Positions 1 to 10,531 of a DNA stretch of 64,000 nt are shown piece after piece. Below the pieces are notes generated by a model. The model worked only from the letters and a program-made list of their open reading frames with translations, was not told where the DNA came from and did no database searches. Source of the stretch: Corythucha ciliata (taxonomy: Eukaryota; Arthropoda; Insecta; Hemiptera; Tingidae); contig CM075939.1 of assembly GCA_038030265.1 (NCBI GenBank), positions 45,117,253 through 45,181,252 of the forward strand, in the 5' to 3' direction. Within the stretch, counting starts at the first letter, position 1. Every line of letters starts with the position of its first letter. A program made the translations under genes and the position numbers.

Positions 1-1004
1 AAATTTGATAAGAAAGTTTCAAAAGATAAGTGCGATAGTTTGAAAATCAGTTCTTTCACTCGTTGAAACCGTGTTTTTTTTTTGTTTTTTTTCTTCAAGT
101 TTTACACAGCGTCGTTCCGTTATCATGCGCATGCATACAAATACACACGTTTTCAATTTATCATGCTTTCTACCCGTTCACCTTATTTCTTTTGCAACAA
201 CTTTAAACATGTTTGTTCACTCGTAGCTTTTAATCTGAAAAGAAATGTTTCTTTTCTTCAAACTGCATACACTCCCCTCCCATTACCCACTATCATAGCT
301 CATCTCGCAGAACATGAAGAGCACGGTGAGGGGGCAAGGGGGTTGTTGGAAGATCGTTAATAACGTTTGCTAGATTGGCGGTGAAAAGATCGTTTGGGTG
401 GGCCTCGGGTACAATCTCAATCATTTTCTCTCTCTTTGGAAAAAGAAGCAAAGGAGAAACAACAACAACAACAAAAATGCCCCGCAGTACCTGTAGGATG
501 GGTGAAGAAGAATCCTCGACTACTATTTCTCGAACGTCCGTCCCACTGACAGCCACCAATTACCCAGATAATCAAGAGGCTGGACGATGAAGTGGGTGGA
601 AAGAAGCGAGGGGACGAGGAAGAGAGGATTAGTCCCTTAAAACTTTGTGGAGGCGGAGGGAGAGGGTACAAAATAAAAAAAATAAGAGGCTTATTTGGCT
701 CCAGCCATAAAAATTCTTTTAAGGAGATTCCATCTTCATGGAATTAAAGAGAAGATAATAATTATTTGTTTTGATGCATACTAATTTTCCCGTGTTTGCT
801 TGTCAGCTATTAATTGCTTTTTCCTTATACAAACAATAACTTTCTCATACCTTTCAACGTTTCAAACGAGACAAGAAAGGTTCATAAGGCGCCTTAGGAC
901 AGCCGTCACTGTGGGGTGAGAGTTGAGAGCCGAAGGAATGGGGCGAATTCCAAGCCTGGAGGCAAAGCTATTCAAGTTTCTGGCGGTCCCCAACGCAATA
1001 CATT
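1..1004. other. Unassigned AT-rich DNA
   Basis: No gene is supported here. Several short open frames overlap on both strands, and none shows a recognisable domain. The stretch holds T-runs near 75-92 and a short ACA-type microsatellite near 461-475. Nothing else stands out. Confidence 0.5.
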
Positions 1005-1130
1005 CACTAGGGTTGCCAGGCGTACCGAAAAATCGGGATTGTCCCGATTTCGAGGGTCAGAAGAATTGTCCCACCAGATTTCTTCAAAATGTCCCGAAAA
1101 ATCCCGATTTTCCATAAGTCAGCTCGATAG
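1005..1130. repeat. Dispersed-repeat fragment with CCCGAAAAATC blocks
   Basis: The stretch opens with CACTAGGGTTGCCAGG, a style of terminus seen on hAT-like repeats. It then alternates AATCGGGA with TCCCGATT, so the blocks can pair with one another. No matching right end or 8-bp target duplication (expected AATACATT) was found, so this is at most a fragment. Confidence 0.35.
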
Positions 1131-1430
1131 CTTCTGAAAAATCTGTATGAAAAATGGGCGGGTGGCGTCAGGTATGGATTTTTTTTTTTTTGCTGCAACG
1201 AAACGACGATAAAGTGATCACAAACGTGAATGATATAAATCAATTACAGATTTATAATAGACCCGTACATAAATATTTATAAGGACAACATCAACTTTAA
1301 CGCCCCATCTATAGTGTCATGGGTGGAACTCTCTAACCTGTTTGGACTGGAGTCAAAAAAGGCGTCGAAAATGGCCTCGGAGGCCGAAAACTAGACCAGC
1401 CATTAAAAAATTTCGTGAAGAGGACAAAAT
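1131..1430. other. Unassigned DNA
   Basis: This is AT-rich sequence with a T-run near 1180-1191. No coding potential or repeat end could be supported. The left terminus of the element whose body starts about 1431 should lie here but is not recognisable. Confidence 0.4.
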
Positions 1431-1985
1431 CTTTCGTATTAGTATACTTAGTGCTTTTATTCATCAACTTCACCAGCAAAGTAGTGATTTCATGCCCTGA
1501 ATTATAGCCATGTTTCTTAACTTTCCTCGAGCATATTATAGGGATTTTTTCTATTTTGTTTAAGCAGAGACCAGGGAATTTTGCACTTTACTCAGTTCGA
1601 GCTGAATATTAGCGTTTTTTAAAGTAAATTCCATAACATTAGCCACAAAATAGCGGGTTTTCTACATTATTGCCGCAAAATTAGCATTTTTTGTTCACCG
1701 TACGCTGTGGATTAGCGATTTTTCTCAGTTTTAGCCGCGAAGCAGCTTTTCCCCCAGAGACATGAATTGGCGCCTAATTTTAACCTCAAAGTTGGCTGCG
1801 GAAGCCGTGAATTGGAATATTTTCAATTTTTGACGCAAATTGGAATTTTTCTCAACTCTAATCGTGAATTAGGGATTTTCCTCAGTTTTAGCCACAAATT
1901 AGCGTGGTAGGTTTCTAACTTGTGAATTTGCGAATTTTCTCAATTTTAGCCATTAATTGACGTTTTCCTCGATTCACAAACACAA
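1431..1985 (+). repeat. Family A degenerate tandem array, left part of an interrupted element
   Basis: Units of about 30 bp are built from a GAATTAGCG-like core and a TCTCAATTTTAGCC-like block, each copy diverged. The segment from about 1560 aligns colinearly with about 52,870-53,330; shared landmarks include GTTCACCGTACGCTGTGG-like and CCTCAAAGTTGGCTGCGG-like stretches. It is therefore a piece of the same 2.5-kb element, not an independent satellite. It is interrupted at about 1985 and resumes near 3291. Confidence 0.7.
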
Positions 1986-2245
1986 CAACAACAAGCGAGC
2001 GAAATCCACTGATTCGAGGTTTGAAATTTGAAGAGTTGCCGAAACGAAATGTTGTTTTTCAACGAACCAAGTCACGAAATTGGTCTTTTCAAATAGGCAA
2101 ATCCCGCGAAATTTGGTTTTTTCATGAGCCTCAAACTCGCGTAATTGGTTTTTTGAATGAGCGTAGCCCACGAAATGATTTTTAAAGTGCAAAAATTCGC
2201 CAAATTGGTTGAGTTTGAAAGAGGCGAATTAGCGAAAATGCTAAG
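1986..2245 (+). repeat. Family B degenerate tandem array
   Basis: Repeated blocks resemble CACGAAATTGG followed by a T-run and GAATGAGC or a similar string, spaced about 30 bp apart. The array lies in the opposite orientation to the family B array at 3022-3290. The two face each other across the tRNA-like region. Confidence 0.6.
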
Positions 2246-2606
2246 TGGCCGCATACCGGTGCGGTCATCACTCCGTATCTTCGTGGTTGCTGAATAAAGG
2301 ACTGGGGATTTAGGGATCTTGGACGCTTGAATGGTTCCAACGATATTTCGATTTTTGGATATTCTGTCCTTCTGAAATTACCATTTTATCCCTATAAACT
2401 CGACCGCTAGGACCGCTGTCAGGAAAATACAGTTTACGGAGTCGCATCGACGACTGTAGAGCGAGTTTTGGGGCTGAATTGGCCTATTTCCCGTACTGGC
2501 GCGATATAGCCCTTTATAATACCATCGTGCCCGGGTGCCCTTTGTCATAGAGACTCCCTGGGTTCGTTGCCTGGGCAGAAAAGAAAGTACAAGCTCGCGC
2601 ATGTGT
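2246..2606. other. Unassigned, moderately GC-rich DNA
   Basis: The segment is less AT-rich than its surroundings. An open frame of 74 codons runs on the minus strand (2378-2602), but it has no recognisable motif. It may be part of an older repeat. No gene is claimed. Confidence 0.4.
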
Positions 2607-2679
2607 GGTGAGGGGGGAGTAATCCCTTGAAAAGACCCAAGACAAGGGTCGTCTAAATTTCAATTAATTAATTAATTGC
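2607..2679 (+). repeat. Left copy of a 73-bp direct repeat
   Basis: This stretch runs from GGTGAGGGGGGAGTAATCCC to an AATTAATTAATTAATTGC end and is repeated at 2949-3021 with one mismatch that I can see. The two copies bracket 269 bp that include a tRNA-like sequence. They may be a long target-site duplication or the ends of one repeat unit. Confidence 0.85.
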
Positions 2680-2948
2680 GTGCACTGACCCGATGGGTGC
2701 GATTGAGTTCCGGGAGGGTGTTTCTCTCTGGTGGTGTTCACTCTTAGCGTGAGCCTCTCAGGCTAGCTCAGTGGCAGAGCGCCTGGCGGGAAACTAGGAG
2801 GTCGTGAGTTCGAATCCCGCCTTGGGAGCAATTTTTTCTCGGAACTCAAAACAAGTAAAAATAGTAAGTATTTAACTTCAACAAAGTTCAATTCTTTATT
2901 TTCAGCCTCCCCACCCCCTCGAATTCACAGGCGTGACTAGGGTGGTGC
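2680..2948 (+). mobile_element. Candidate tRNA-derived SINE between 73-bp direct repeats
   Basis: The 269-bp interval carries a tRNA-like head (2756-2829) followed by AT-rich sequence and then CCTCCCCACCCC-like DNA. It has no clear poly-A or simple-repeat tail. The flanking 73-bp direct repeats are far longer than the usual short duplications of SINEs. A tandem segmental duplication is the main alternative. Confidence 0.45.
2756..2829 (+). tRNA. tRNA-like sequence (probable pseudogene or SINE head)
   Basis: A box A-like TAGCTCAGTGGCAGAGC and a box B-like GAGTTCGAATCCC are present. TCTCAGG at 2756 can pair over seven positions with CTTGGGA near the 3' end, counting G-U pairs. An anticodon stem CCTGG/CTAGG closes a seven-base loop. 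Two defects argue against a working tRNA: one extra base before the D arm, and a G where the universal U33 belongs. The T stem also has a mismatch. If forced, the anticodon would read GGA, but the long variable arm of a serine tRNA is missing. Confidence 0.55.
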
Positions 2949-3021
2949 GGTGAGGGGGGAGTAATCCCTTGAAAAGTCCCAAGACAAGGGTCGTCTAAAT
3001 TTCAATTAATTAATTAATTGC
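2949..3021 (+). repeat. Right copy of the 73-bp direct repeat
   Basis: It matches 2607-2679 with a single visible substitution (A to T in the AAAAGaCCC block). The high identity indicates a recent duplication or insertion. Confidence 0.85.
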
Positions 3022-3290
3022 TGGGACATATAAAAAGAATAATACTAATTTTACGGATTTTGCTCGTTCGAATCCAAATTTTATGGATTTTGTACGTCTC
3101 AAAAACAAAATTTCGTTGGTTTGGCTCATCCAAACCCCAATTTCACGGTCATTCGCTCTTATAAAACTAGATTTTGCGAATTCTTCTTGTTCAAACCCCG
3201 ATGTCGTGAGGTTTGCTCTTTCATAAAAACCCGAATTTCGTTGGTTTCGCTCTTTCAAAAACCAACCACATTGGCGTTTTTTCTTTCAAT
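3022..3290 (-). repeat. Family B degenerate tandem array, reversed
   Basis: GGCTCATCCAAACCCCAATT-like blocks are the reverse complement of the family B unit at 1986-2245. The array forms the far side of the 1.3-kb interruption within the family A element. Confidence 0.6.
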
Positions 3291-4690
3291 GTTTCCTATG
3301 GAATAGCGTTTTTTGTTTAGTTTTAGCCCCGAACGAAAGCTACGTATTTGGGTTGTTTCAATTCAAGCCGGGGTTTGGTTATTTCTCACAATTTTAGCCG
3401 CGGGTTTTCGCTTTTCCTCAATTTTAGCAACGCAGTAACGTTTCTATTACTTGCATTAGCGATTTTCTTCCAGTTTTGCCACGAATTGGCGTTTTCCTTA
3501 TTTTCAGCTGCAGATTAACCATCATGTAAAAGTGAAGTAGCACTTTTTCACAATTTGAGCTAAAAATTAGTGTTTTTCTTAATTCTTTTCCGAATTCTTC
3601 GTTTTTTAAGCATTTGACACACCGTCACTCCTCCGGCCAACCCTCAACTTTTGTTTTGTTGTTTTTCTGAATTTTAGCCGCAGTAATTAATGATTTTTTC
3701 AATTTTAGCCGCGTTTGTTTTTAGATTTTAGCACTGCAAAAGCAATTTTTTCCTACTTCTGCTGTGGATTAGTGCTTTTTTTCAGTTTGACTCTCGAATC
3801 TTTCAGAAACTGCCTACGGATTTGCGTCTTCTCAATTTCAGCCTTGAATTAGTGATTTTCTTCACTTGCATTCACGAATTAACGTTTTTCCTCAACTTTA
3901 TCCGCGAATTTGCGATTTTTAGCAATTTCAGCTTTAAAATAGCGTTTTCTCCTGATTTTTCAGTGAATAAGCATCTGTTCTCTTTTTTAAATGCGAATGT
4001 ACCATTTTTCGCAATTTCATTTGTTAAATTGCCATTTTCGCCCTATTTTAACCCAAACTGGCGTTGTTTTTGTCAATATTAGCCGCGTTTTTTTACTTGT
4101 ACAAGTAACAGCGAGAATACAGTGTAATCGCTCAATTTTAGCTGCTCGAAAAACAACACTTTTGAGTTGATTTCTACATTTTAGAAGTGGACTGGCCGAT
4201 TTTTCCTCAATTTTGATCTAGAGGTTGCAACGTAAGACCATGAATCAGCGCTTTTTCACAGTTATAGCCACGAATTTAGCTTTTTTTCCCTAGGTTTTTG
4301 CCCCGTCAGCAAGTTGCATAGAGCCGATCAGTGCATTAGTGCGCTTAAAAGGACCTAAGGAAACTGGAGACAGTGTATTTTCTCTATTTGAGCCGCGAAT
4401 TTCCATCAAGAAGGTGGGAATTTTCTGTATTTGAGCCACCAGAAAAGCACTCTTGGGGGCTCAATCGAATATTCAGCCCACATTCTTTGCTGATATCACT
4501 TTTAACGTTATATTTTCCAGGTCGGGTATGGGCTGGACACTGGAATTCGTAGAAAGGAGCCAAATCGCAGTCCAACCTTTTCACATACCTACAGCCGTGA
4601 ATATAGAACCTGAAAATCCTCATTTTTCGGTATTTCAGCTTTTCGGGGGCTCCTTCCTATAGGGGGCGGTCAGCCCCTACCACGCTACTG
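3291..4690 (+). mobile_element. Right part of a family A element, ending in CTACTG
   Basis: Colinear similarity to about 53,640-54,974 extends over the whole stretch. It includes a TACTTGTACA-type landmark, an AAACAACACTTTTGAG block and the terminal GGGGGCTC to CTACTG end. The final bases read, in reverse complement, CAGTAGCGTGGTAGGGGC, which resembles the right terminus of the element at 52,441-54,974. The 8 bp after it (CGCGACGC) were not found again to the left, so the left end is lost or eroded. Confidence 0.7.
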
Positions 4691-5200
4691 CGCGACGCGA
4701 ATGAATAAGTTCTTCCGAAGAACTTAAACATGGTAACTGGTCTCATTCGATAGGTTTATGAGCGTCTGCCTGGGAAATTTGCCTTCAGCGGCCAGCTAAA
4801 GTCCCGAAACTCAGGACATGAATCAACTTAAATTTAATTGGTCAGTCTCATGGCAAATGATATGCCCTTAACACCTTTGCTAGAACAGATCTAACAATTG
4901 CTCGTTTGTATGAGACTGGTCACCCCCCTCCCTCAAGCGCCTTTGGAAGAAGGGAGGTTGCCCGATTTCATCCCTCTGACACCTGGCAAGCCTGTATTCA
5001 CGCAATATTAGTTGGATGGTTACTGTGGCTATTATGGTGTCCAGATTCATTCAATATTGTGGAAAAGGCAAAGCTGACCTTGGGAAAGAATCCACTAGAA
5101 TAACACCAGAGCCACTGAAAAGCCTGTAAATTGACCGTTTGCCCATCCTAAATGGTTCGGCTCCAAAAGCTGTTTCGGGGTCCAAGCCAAGTACTTGGAA
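4691..5200. other. Unassigned DNA with a perfect short palindrome
   Basis: A 19-bp palindrome with 9-bp arms and one central base lies at 4707-4725 (AAGTTCTTC, C, GAAGAACTT). No gene or repeat family is recognised in the remainder. Confidence 0.4.
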
Positions 5201-5420
5201 TTCCCCTTCCGTGTGCCACAGCGGCGGAAACAGATTTTTAGTGAGCAAAATCGGCAAAATTTCGGTTTTTTAGCAACACAAATTCGTAAAATTGATTCTT
5301 TTCGTGAGCAGGACCAACAAAAATTTGGTTTTAGTGAGAAGAATATGCAAAATTTATTTTTTAAAGAGAGAAATCATGGAAATTGGTTTATTGGTGATAG
5401 TGAGCCAAGCTCATTGCGTA
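5201..5420 (+). repeat. Family B degenerate tandem array
   Basis: Repeated CAAAATTTCGG/GAATTGG blocks alternate with T-runs and GAGCAGG/GAGAAG blocks at about 30-bp spacing. They resemble the other family B arrays. Confidence 0.5.
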
Positions 5421-5709
5421 GTTCGCCATAACATAACTTGTTTTTTTCGTCAGAAACGCCTAACTTATTAGCAGGAAACCGTAAATCTTGACCCAATTCC
5501 TTAATACTTTATCCAAAAATGGTGATAAAGCCTAAAAATTCGCTGTTATTTTGCAAAACGGGGTATTTTGAGTCCCAAAACCTGTTTTTGAGACCAAATA
5601 ACTGGCAATGCAAATGCCTGTTTTCCACCGGGAATTCTTTGGGCAGCTAGGATCGGCCTATTCTTGATCTAAAATTGTTCATTTTGTCTGAGACAGCCAA
5701 AGTACCGTG
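5421..5709. repeat. Family D-like decayed repeat
   Basis: Blocks such as CCCAAAACCTGTTTTTGAGA and CCAAATAACTGGCAATG are diverged forms of the CCAGAAACTGG-type repeat seen elsewhere. No boundaries can be set. Confidence 0.35.
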
Positions 5710-6244
5710 GAAAATGATGATCCCGCTCCAAAAATTGAGTATTCGTGATAAAAAATGATTATTTAGCCTCCAGAAACTCAATTTGGACAACTGGACTTGA
5801 AATGTGTATTTTATTCGGAAAACTTTTGACGAGTTTTATAAGAAAAACTATTAGACAATTTTAAGGTCAAATTTCGTTGCAAAGGGGATCGAAGCATATT
5901 AGCTAGTCCTGACGGTGTAGAGAGATGAATTAGGCGAAGGTCCTCCCAGATGGTTTTCCATTGACGAAGGTTTTCCACTGATATGCCACCTTTTTTGGCT
6001 ATTTGTGGGGCGTTTTCAGGGGCCACACGAAATTTTCCACGGACAAGCGTCAGCAACAAACTTCCGCGAATTTTAGATTTTAGGTGAAACCGATACATAT
6101 GCGAAATTGCAAAATTGGTTATTAGAGCGAAATCCAAGAAATTTGTGTTTCCGTTAGCCAGATCAGGGAAAATGTGTTTTTAGCGAGGAAAGCACGTAAA
6201 ATTGGCGTTTTCGTGTGCAGAAAATGTTTTGTACAGTGAATAAT
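5710..6244 (+). repeat. Left copy of a 535-bp direct repeat flanking a LINE fragment
   Basis: This copy matches 7017-7552 at about 98 percent, with nine substitutions and one single-base indel by eye. It ends exactly where coding sequence of a truncated LINE begins (6245). The second copy begins exactly after the LINE's 3' tail. That is the arrangement of a target-site duplication, but of extreme length. The content is family B-like blocks and unique sequence. Confidence 0.9.
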
Positions 6245-6370
6245 AGGGGCTTTGTGGTCACTGCGGCCAAGATATGGAATTCGATTCCAATTCGACTGAG
6301 ATCGATGAATTGCCCTATCGTGTTTAGGAAGAATTACCTCCGGCTGCTTCTTGGGTCGAACTTGCTCTGA
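6245..6370 (+). pseudogene. C-terminal RT fragment of a LINE (41 codons plus stop)
   Basis: The frame reads AAKIWNSIPIRLRS followed by FRKNYLRLLLG. It matches the conserved WNsLP...lR...Fkr.l..L end of CR1-, L2- and Jockey-type RT proteins. It has no start codon of its own and no catalytic residues, so it is a dead remnant. It ends with TGA at 6368-6370. Confidence 0.75.
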
Positions 6371-7016
6371 GTTTGGGATTTTCTGTGAGAAAGAACCTTC
6401 TGTTATGTGCCCGGTGCCCTCGTTGTTGGTTTCAGGTCATGCCTTCTTCCCCACGTCTTCCTTCTGCAGCGAATAATATTTCGATTTAATGTGCATGTTT
6501 TTTTTGTTTTTTTCCATTTATTCGTGTCAATCTTCTTACGTCTCCCATACCCTCTGATTCCTCATTTTGCACCATTATAATCATTGGCTTTTTTCTATAC
6601 ATTCTTACCACATGTTATTTATTGAGTCTACAGAGTGATATTTTTATTGTTTTAACTAGTCATTGATACTTTTACTTATTTATTGATTTTTATATTTCTT
6701 CATTGACATTGTTTTTGATAAAACTGCCTAGTTTTCACACCCTACGTTTATAACTTATGTTCATTTCATATTTTTTTCAATTTCATTTCATTTCATACGA
6801 CCGAATATATTTATTTATTTTACATGTTATTAATCAATCGTGACACTACTTTTTATTGATGCCTTATCGTGACATTTCTAAATATGTTTATTCCTGTTGT
6901 TTGGTTCGCATTTAGTTGATTCCAGAGCTCCAAAGGGTGAATTGTCCCCTAGAGCATGGGTAACTGTAACTGTGTATTTCTTCGATAATAAATTCCATTA
7001 AATTCCAAATTCCAAA
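6245..7016 (+). mobile_element. 5'-truncated CR1/L2/Jockey-like LINE 3' end
   Basis: It begins with 41 in-frame codons of an RT C-terminus, then a stop and a roughly 645-bp AT-rich 3' UTR. The 3' end shows short reiterations of AATTCCA/AAATTCC, as some CR1/L2-type LINEs have in place of poly-A. The element starts abruptly at 6245, as expected for 5' truncation during target-primed reverse transcription. Clade assignment is tentative because only the last 41 codons remain. Confidence 0.75.
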
Positions 7017-7552
7017 GAAAATGATGATCCCGCTCCAAAAATTGAGTATTCGTGATAAAAAATGATTATTTAGCCTCCAGAAACTCAATTTGGACAACTG
7101 GACTTGAAATGTGTATTTTATTCGGACAACTTTTGACGAGTTTTATAAGAAAAACTATTAGACAATTTTAAGGTCAAATTTCGTTGCAAAGGGGATCGAA
7201 GCATATTAGCTAGTCCTGAAGGTGTAGGAGAGATGAATTAAGTGAAGGTCCTCCCAGATGGTTTTCCATTGACGAAGGTTTTCCACTGATATGCCACCTT
7301 TTTTGGCTATTTGTGGGGCGTTTTCAGGGGCCACACGAAATTTTCCACGGACAAGCGTCAGCAACAAACTTCCACGAATTTTAGATTTTAGGTGAAACCG
7401 ATACATATGCGAAATTGCAAAATTGGTTATTAGAGCGAAATCCAAGAAATTTGTGTTTCCGTTAGCCAAATCATGGAAAATGTGTTTTTAGCGAGGAAAA
7501 CACGTAAAATTGGCGTTTTCGTGTGCAGAAAATGTTTTGTACTGTGAATAAT
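7017..7552 (+). repeat. Right copy of the 535-bp direct repeat
   Basis: It is a near-identical duplicate of 5710-6244 and begins directly after the LINE tail. The ten visible differences suggest that the two copies have been separate for some time. Confidence 0.9.
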
Positions 7553-7700
7553 CGGTAAAAGTGGAGTCCTAGTGGTCGAAATCTGAGGTGTTTGTTGCTT
7601 AGTGAGGTTGAGCTACGATAATGGTTTCGTAGTGTGCGAAATTTGGTTTTCACCACAATAAAAAACAGCGAAATTGGTGTATTATTGAGAGAAATTCTAG
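7553..7700 (+). repeat. Family B array remnant
   Basis: Blocks of the type GCGAAATTTGGTTTTCA and GCGAAATTGGTG continue the family B pattern found at the edges of the 535-bp repeat. Confidence 0.45.
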
Positions 7701-9305
7701 GAATTAGTTCTGTTGCTGGACAAGCCCTGCGAAAGTCTCAGGTCGGTCGTCCAACAGAAGCGTTTTCAAGCGGCGCTAACGCATAAATCGCATAAAATTG
7801 GCAAAGTTCAAGAAAGAGTGGTGCTGACACATCGGACACACACGTGGATCTCTTGAAGTCTTGAGCCAAGCAAATCGGTCGAAACCATAACGTACAACTT
7901 TAGAAGCGCATTTTTTTCTGCCACTTTAGAAGAAAGTGACGGTCCCAGCGTCTCTTTTGGCTAGAAACTGCAACAATCCGTTGATGTATGAATAAAATAC
8001 GATATCGCACAGGCAATTTAGGCCCAGAAATGGATTTTTCCGCTTGAAATCATAACATTTATCGCATTAACACACTCGTTTTATGGTTACGGTTTTACGG
8101 TTAAAGGGCTTATCAGTACTATCAATTTGACGGTCCAGCGGTATAGCTTCGCTTGGTTTCCACAGGGAGTCGTACCACCTTATCTGTCCATAAAGAACCG
8201 GACGCTGTCTCCTGGTCCCATGTACTCACCTTCAATTTGTCAAATGCACTCGGCTTCCCAACCGTAAGTAACGCATAGTAAGGACAATAATTATTGAGAG
8301 ATGTCAGTGGTGCTTAAAATTGTTGTTAAGGCGAGTGTCTTGCAAGGGCAAATTATTGTTCGATCCTCGTTTTTTCGCGTGGGTTTAATTCGTCCATTGC
8401 CTGGAAACGGTTCTTTCTTAACAGAAACAGTGTGTTTGACCTTCAGCAACAGCAGTTTTGGCTTCTGAGAACTCACGAGGCTCAGAAAAGTTGTTAATTT
8501 TGGCATGACATTAAATTTTGGAACAAAAAAGTTGATGCTTTCCAATTTGACAGAAAATGAGTGAATGATCATAGATTTTCTCTAACAGGATGGTACAAAC
8601 TTGTCAGTCTATTTATGGAATTTTTCCCAGGAAACTGAATATTTATCGAAGGAATGGAATTCGCCCGCTCATAACCCTTTTTAGCCACTGAACATTCTTG
8701 AACTTGACAAATTGGGTGAGAAATTGGAATGTTTTACATTTCAAAGGCTCAAATGAGTTTGAAACGAACATTGTCGTGGTAATGGGTCGGGACTTGAGGG
8801 TGTTATTAATCTTCATTGGCTAAAATGTGCGTTAAATTAAGACAAATTTTGGAGCAATAAAATCGAGCATTTTTATTTTTCCCCCCATCGCAGAACTAGA
8901 GGGGTCGGTGAAACGTTGGACGATTCCACGTTATATCGCGAGAAAACCTCTTGCCTCCAACACCCGGCTTTTCCAGTATCAAAGCATGAGCCTTCGAGCT
9001 ATATGTCAAAGACACCCACTACTCTATTAGAATCACTTGAAAAAGAGGGGGAGGGAAATGTCAGAATTGAGAGCCCCCCCTTTCCCCTCGACGACAACAC
9101 TCGACAAGATCGATATTCAAGCCCTTTGTTCACCCTTCCTCACGAACTATCCCTCCCTATAGATTCACCGTTTAGAGAGTGTCAAAAGACCCCCTTTGCC
9201 CACACCACCAACAAAATTCTCATTCCTCTTGCAACTGTTTCATAGTTTTGTCGTTTAAATGACAAGCCCCTTCATATTATTCCCCTTATGGGGAACGCGG
9301 CTTAC
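7701..9305. other. Unassigned DNA
   Basis: No gene is supported. The segment near 7740 (GGTCGGTCGTCCAACAG and the following GCGTTTTCAAGCG) resembles 43,278-43,310, so a dispersed repeat is present. A 109-codon open frame at 8916-9245 on the plus strand has no domain and lies in C-rich low-complexity sequence. Confidence 0.4.
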
Positions 9306-9331
9306 AAAAAAAAAAAAAAAAAAAAAAAAAA
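9306..9331 (+). repeat. Poly-A run (26 A) followed by a GC hairpin
   Basis: A pure A-run is followed at 9335 by CCCCGTC, a six-base loop and GACGGGG, and then more A-runs. It could be the tail of an old retrocopy, but no coding sequence lies upstream. Confidence 0.6.
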
Positions 9332-10418
9332 TCTCCCCGTCGAGGTAGACGGGGGGAAAAAACAAAAAAAAAGAGTCGAAAAGTAGGCTTAACAATACTC
9401 TAATTGGTCTGCCCAATTAGCTTTAGGTGCTTCAGTTTTGTAAATGACGAGAAAGCGAAGCCTCCCCATCACTGCCACTCATTTATTCCCCCGTTAATTG
9501 GTTCAAATTAACTAGTTAGACCTCGCACGCTGTTTTCTTGGAACCCACCCAGAGCTTTTTTTTTGCCTGAGTCTAAAGGTAGATTTTGATCACAAAAAAG
9601 AAAAAAAAAGACTTGACGTTAGATTAGTATCATTGATTTATCCTTTCATATCCTAGTTTTTTAGATCAAGCTGTTCAATGTCGTGGACGTAAAACTTGGA
9701 TAAAAAGTCTGGCCCTACGCATATAGCTCCCCCCCCCCTCCCCCACATCACACTAACATCACCGGGTTGACTAATTTTAATACTCAACATGCGACCCTTT
9801 GGGAAACGAACATCTGCCTTAACCCTGTGTTGTCATCGCACAGCTGTACTGTGCGTTCAATTAGATTGTCACTCTCACCCTTTTCGTATGGTTTAAAAAA
9901 AAAAAAGATTGGAATGTTGCACGGATTAGACGATGGTGGCCAATGATGGGTGAGAGCGATTTTTTTTAGTGGTAACTACCGTGGGGAGGAGGATGGTGAT
10001 GATGTAGGTGTGTTAGTGACGACGGGGGGGGGGGGGGTTGTTTGAATAGCGGGCAGATAATTACAGCGTTACGAAGAAACCTATACAAGTTCTGAAACCC
10101 ATTCCACCCCCTTTCCCGACTGTCTTGTTAAATGGGCGAGCTCGTCTTTCTTTTTTTTTTTTAAACGAGCAGACAAATTGAGTTTCACTCGGCCGCTGGC
10201 GAGGACTTTTTTCATTACAAAAATAAAATAAAATATTCTCTTTCACGTTGATCAATCTTTCCATCTCTCTTCTCTCTCAAGTTTAGGATTCATTTTGTGG
10301 TTATTCCTTTTCACCTTTCCCACTCGACCGTCCAGCAGCGAGAGAGAGAGAACAAAAAAATCAATTCTCCCCTGGATACACCACGGACGCCCCACAAAAA
10401 GGCCCTGTAGAAGGACTA
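9332..10418. other. Unassigned low-complexity DNA
   Basis: A-, T-, C- and G-runs are frequent, including a long G-run near 10,024-10,038. No open frame with a recognisable product is present. Confidence 0.45.
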
Positions 10419-10531
10419 TTTTTTTTTTTTTTTTTGGGGGGGGGGGGCTCGGACGGTCTCCCAACTCCGAAGGTGCCAAAAGCCTTTCGGCCCATACACC
10501 ATACCCACTTGGGGCCCGGACTCGGGAGAGC

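Noticed and set aside
2756..2829. Functional tRNA gene
   Set aside because: An extra base precedes the D arm, the U33 position is G, the T stem has a mismatch and the implied serine anticodon lacks the long variable arm. Kept as tRNA-like only.
4707..4725. Heat-shock-element-like palindrome (AAGTTCTTC/GAAGAACTT)
   Set aside because: The spacing between the GAA and TTC blocks is wrong for a heat-shock element and no promoter is near.
8916..9245. 109-codon open frame on the plus strand
   Set aside because: No domain, low-complexity Pro/Ser/Thr-rich composition and no splice or homology support.
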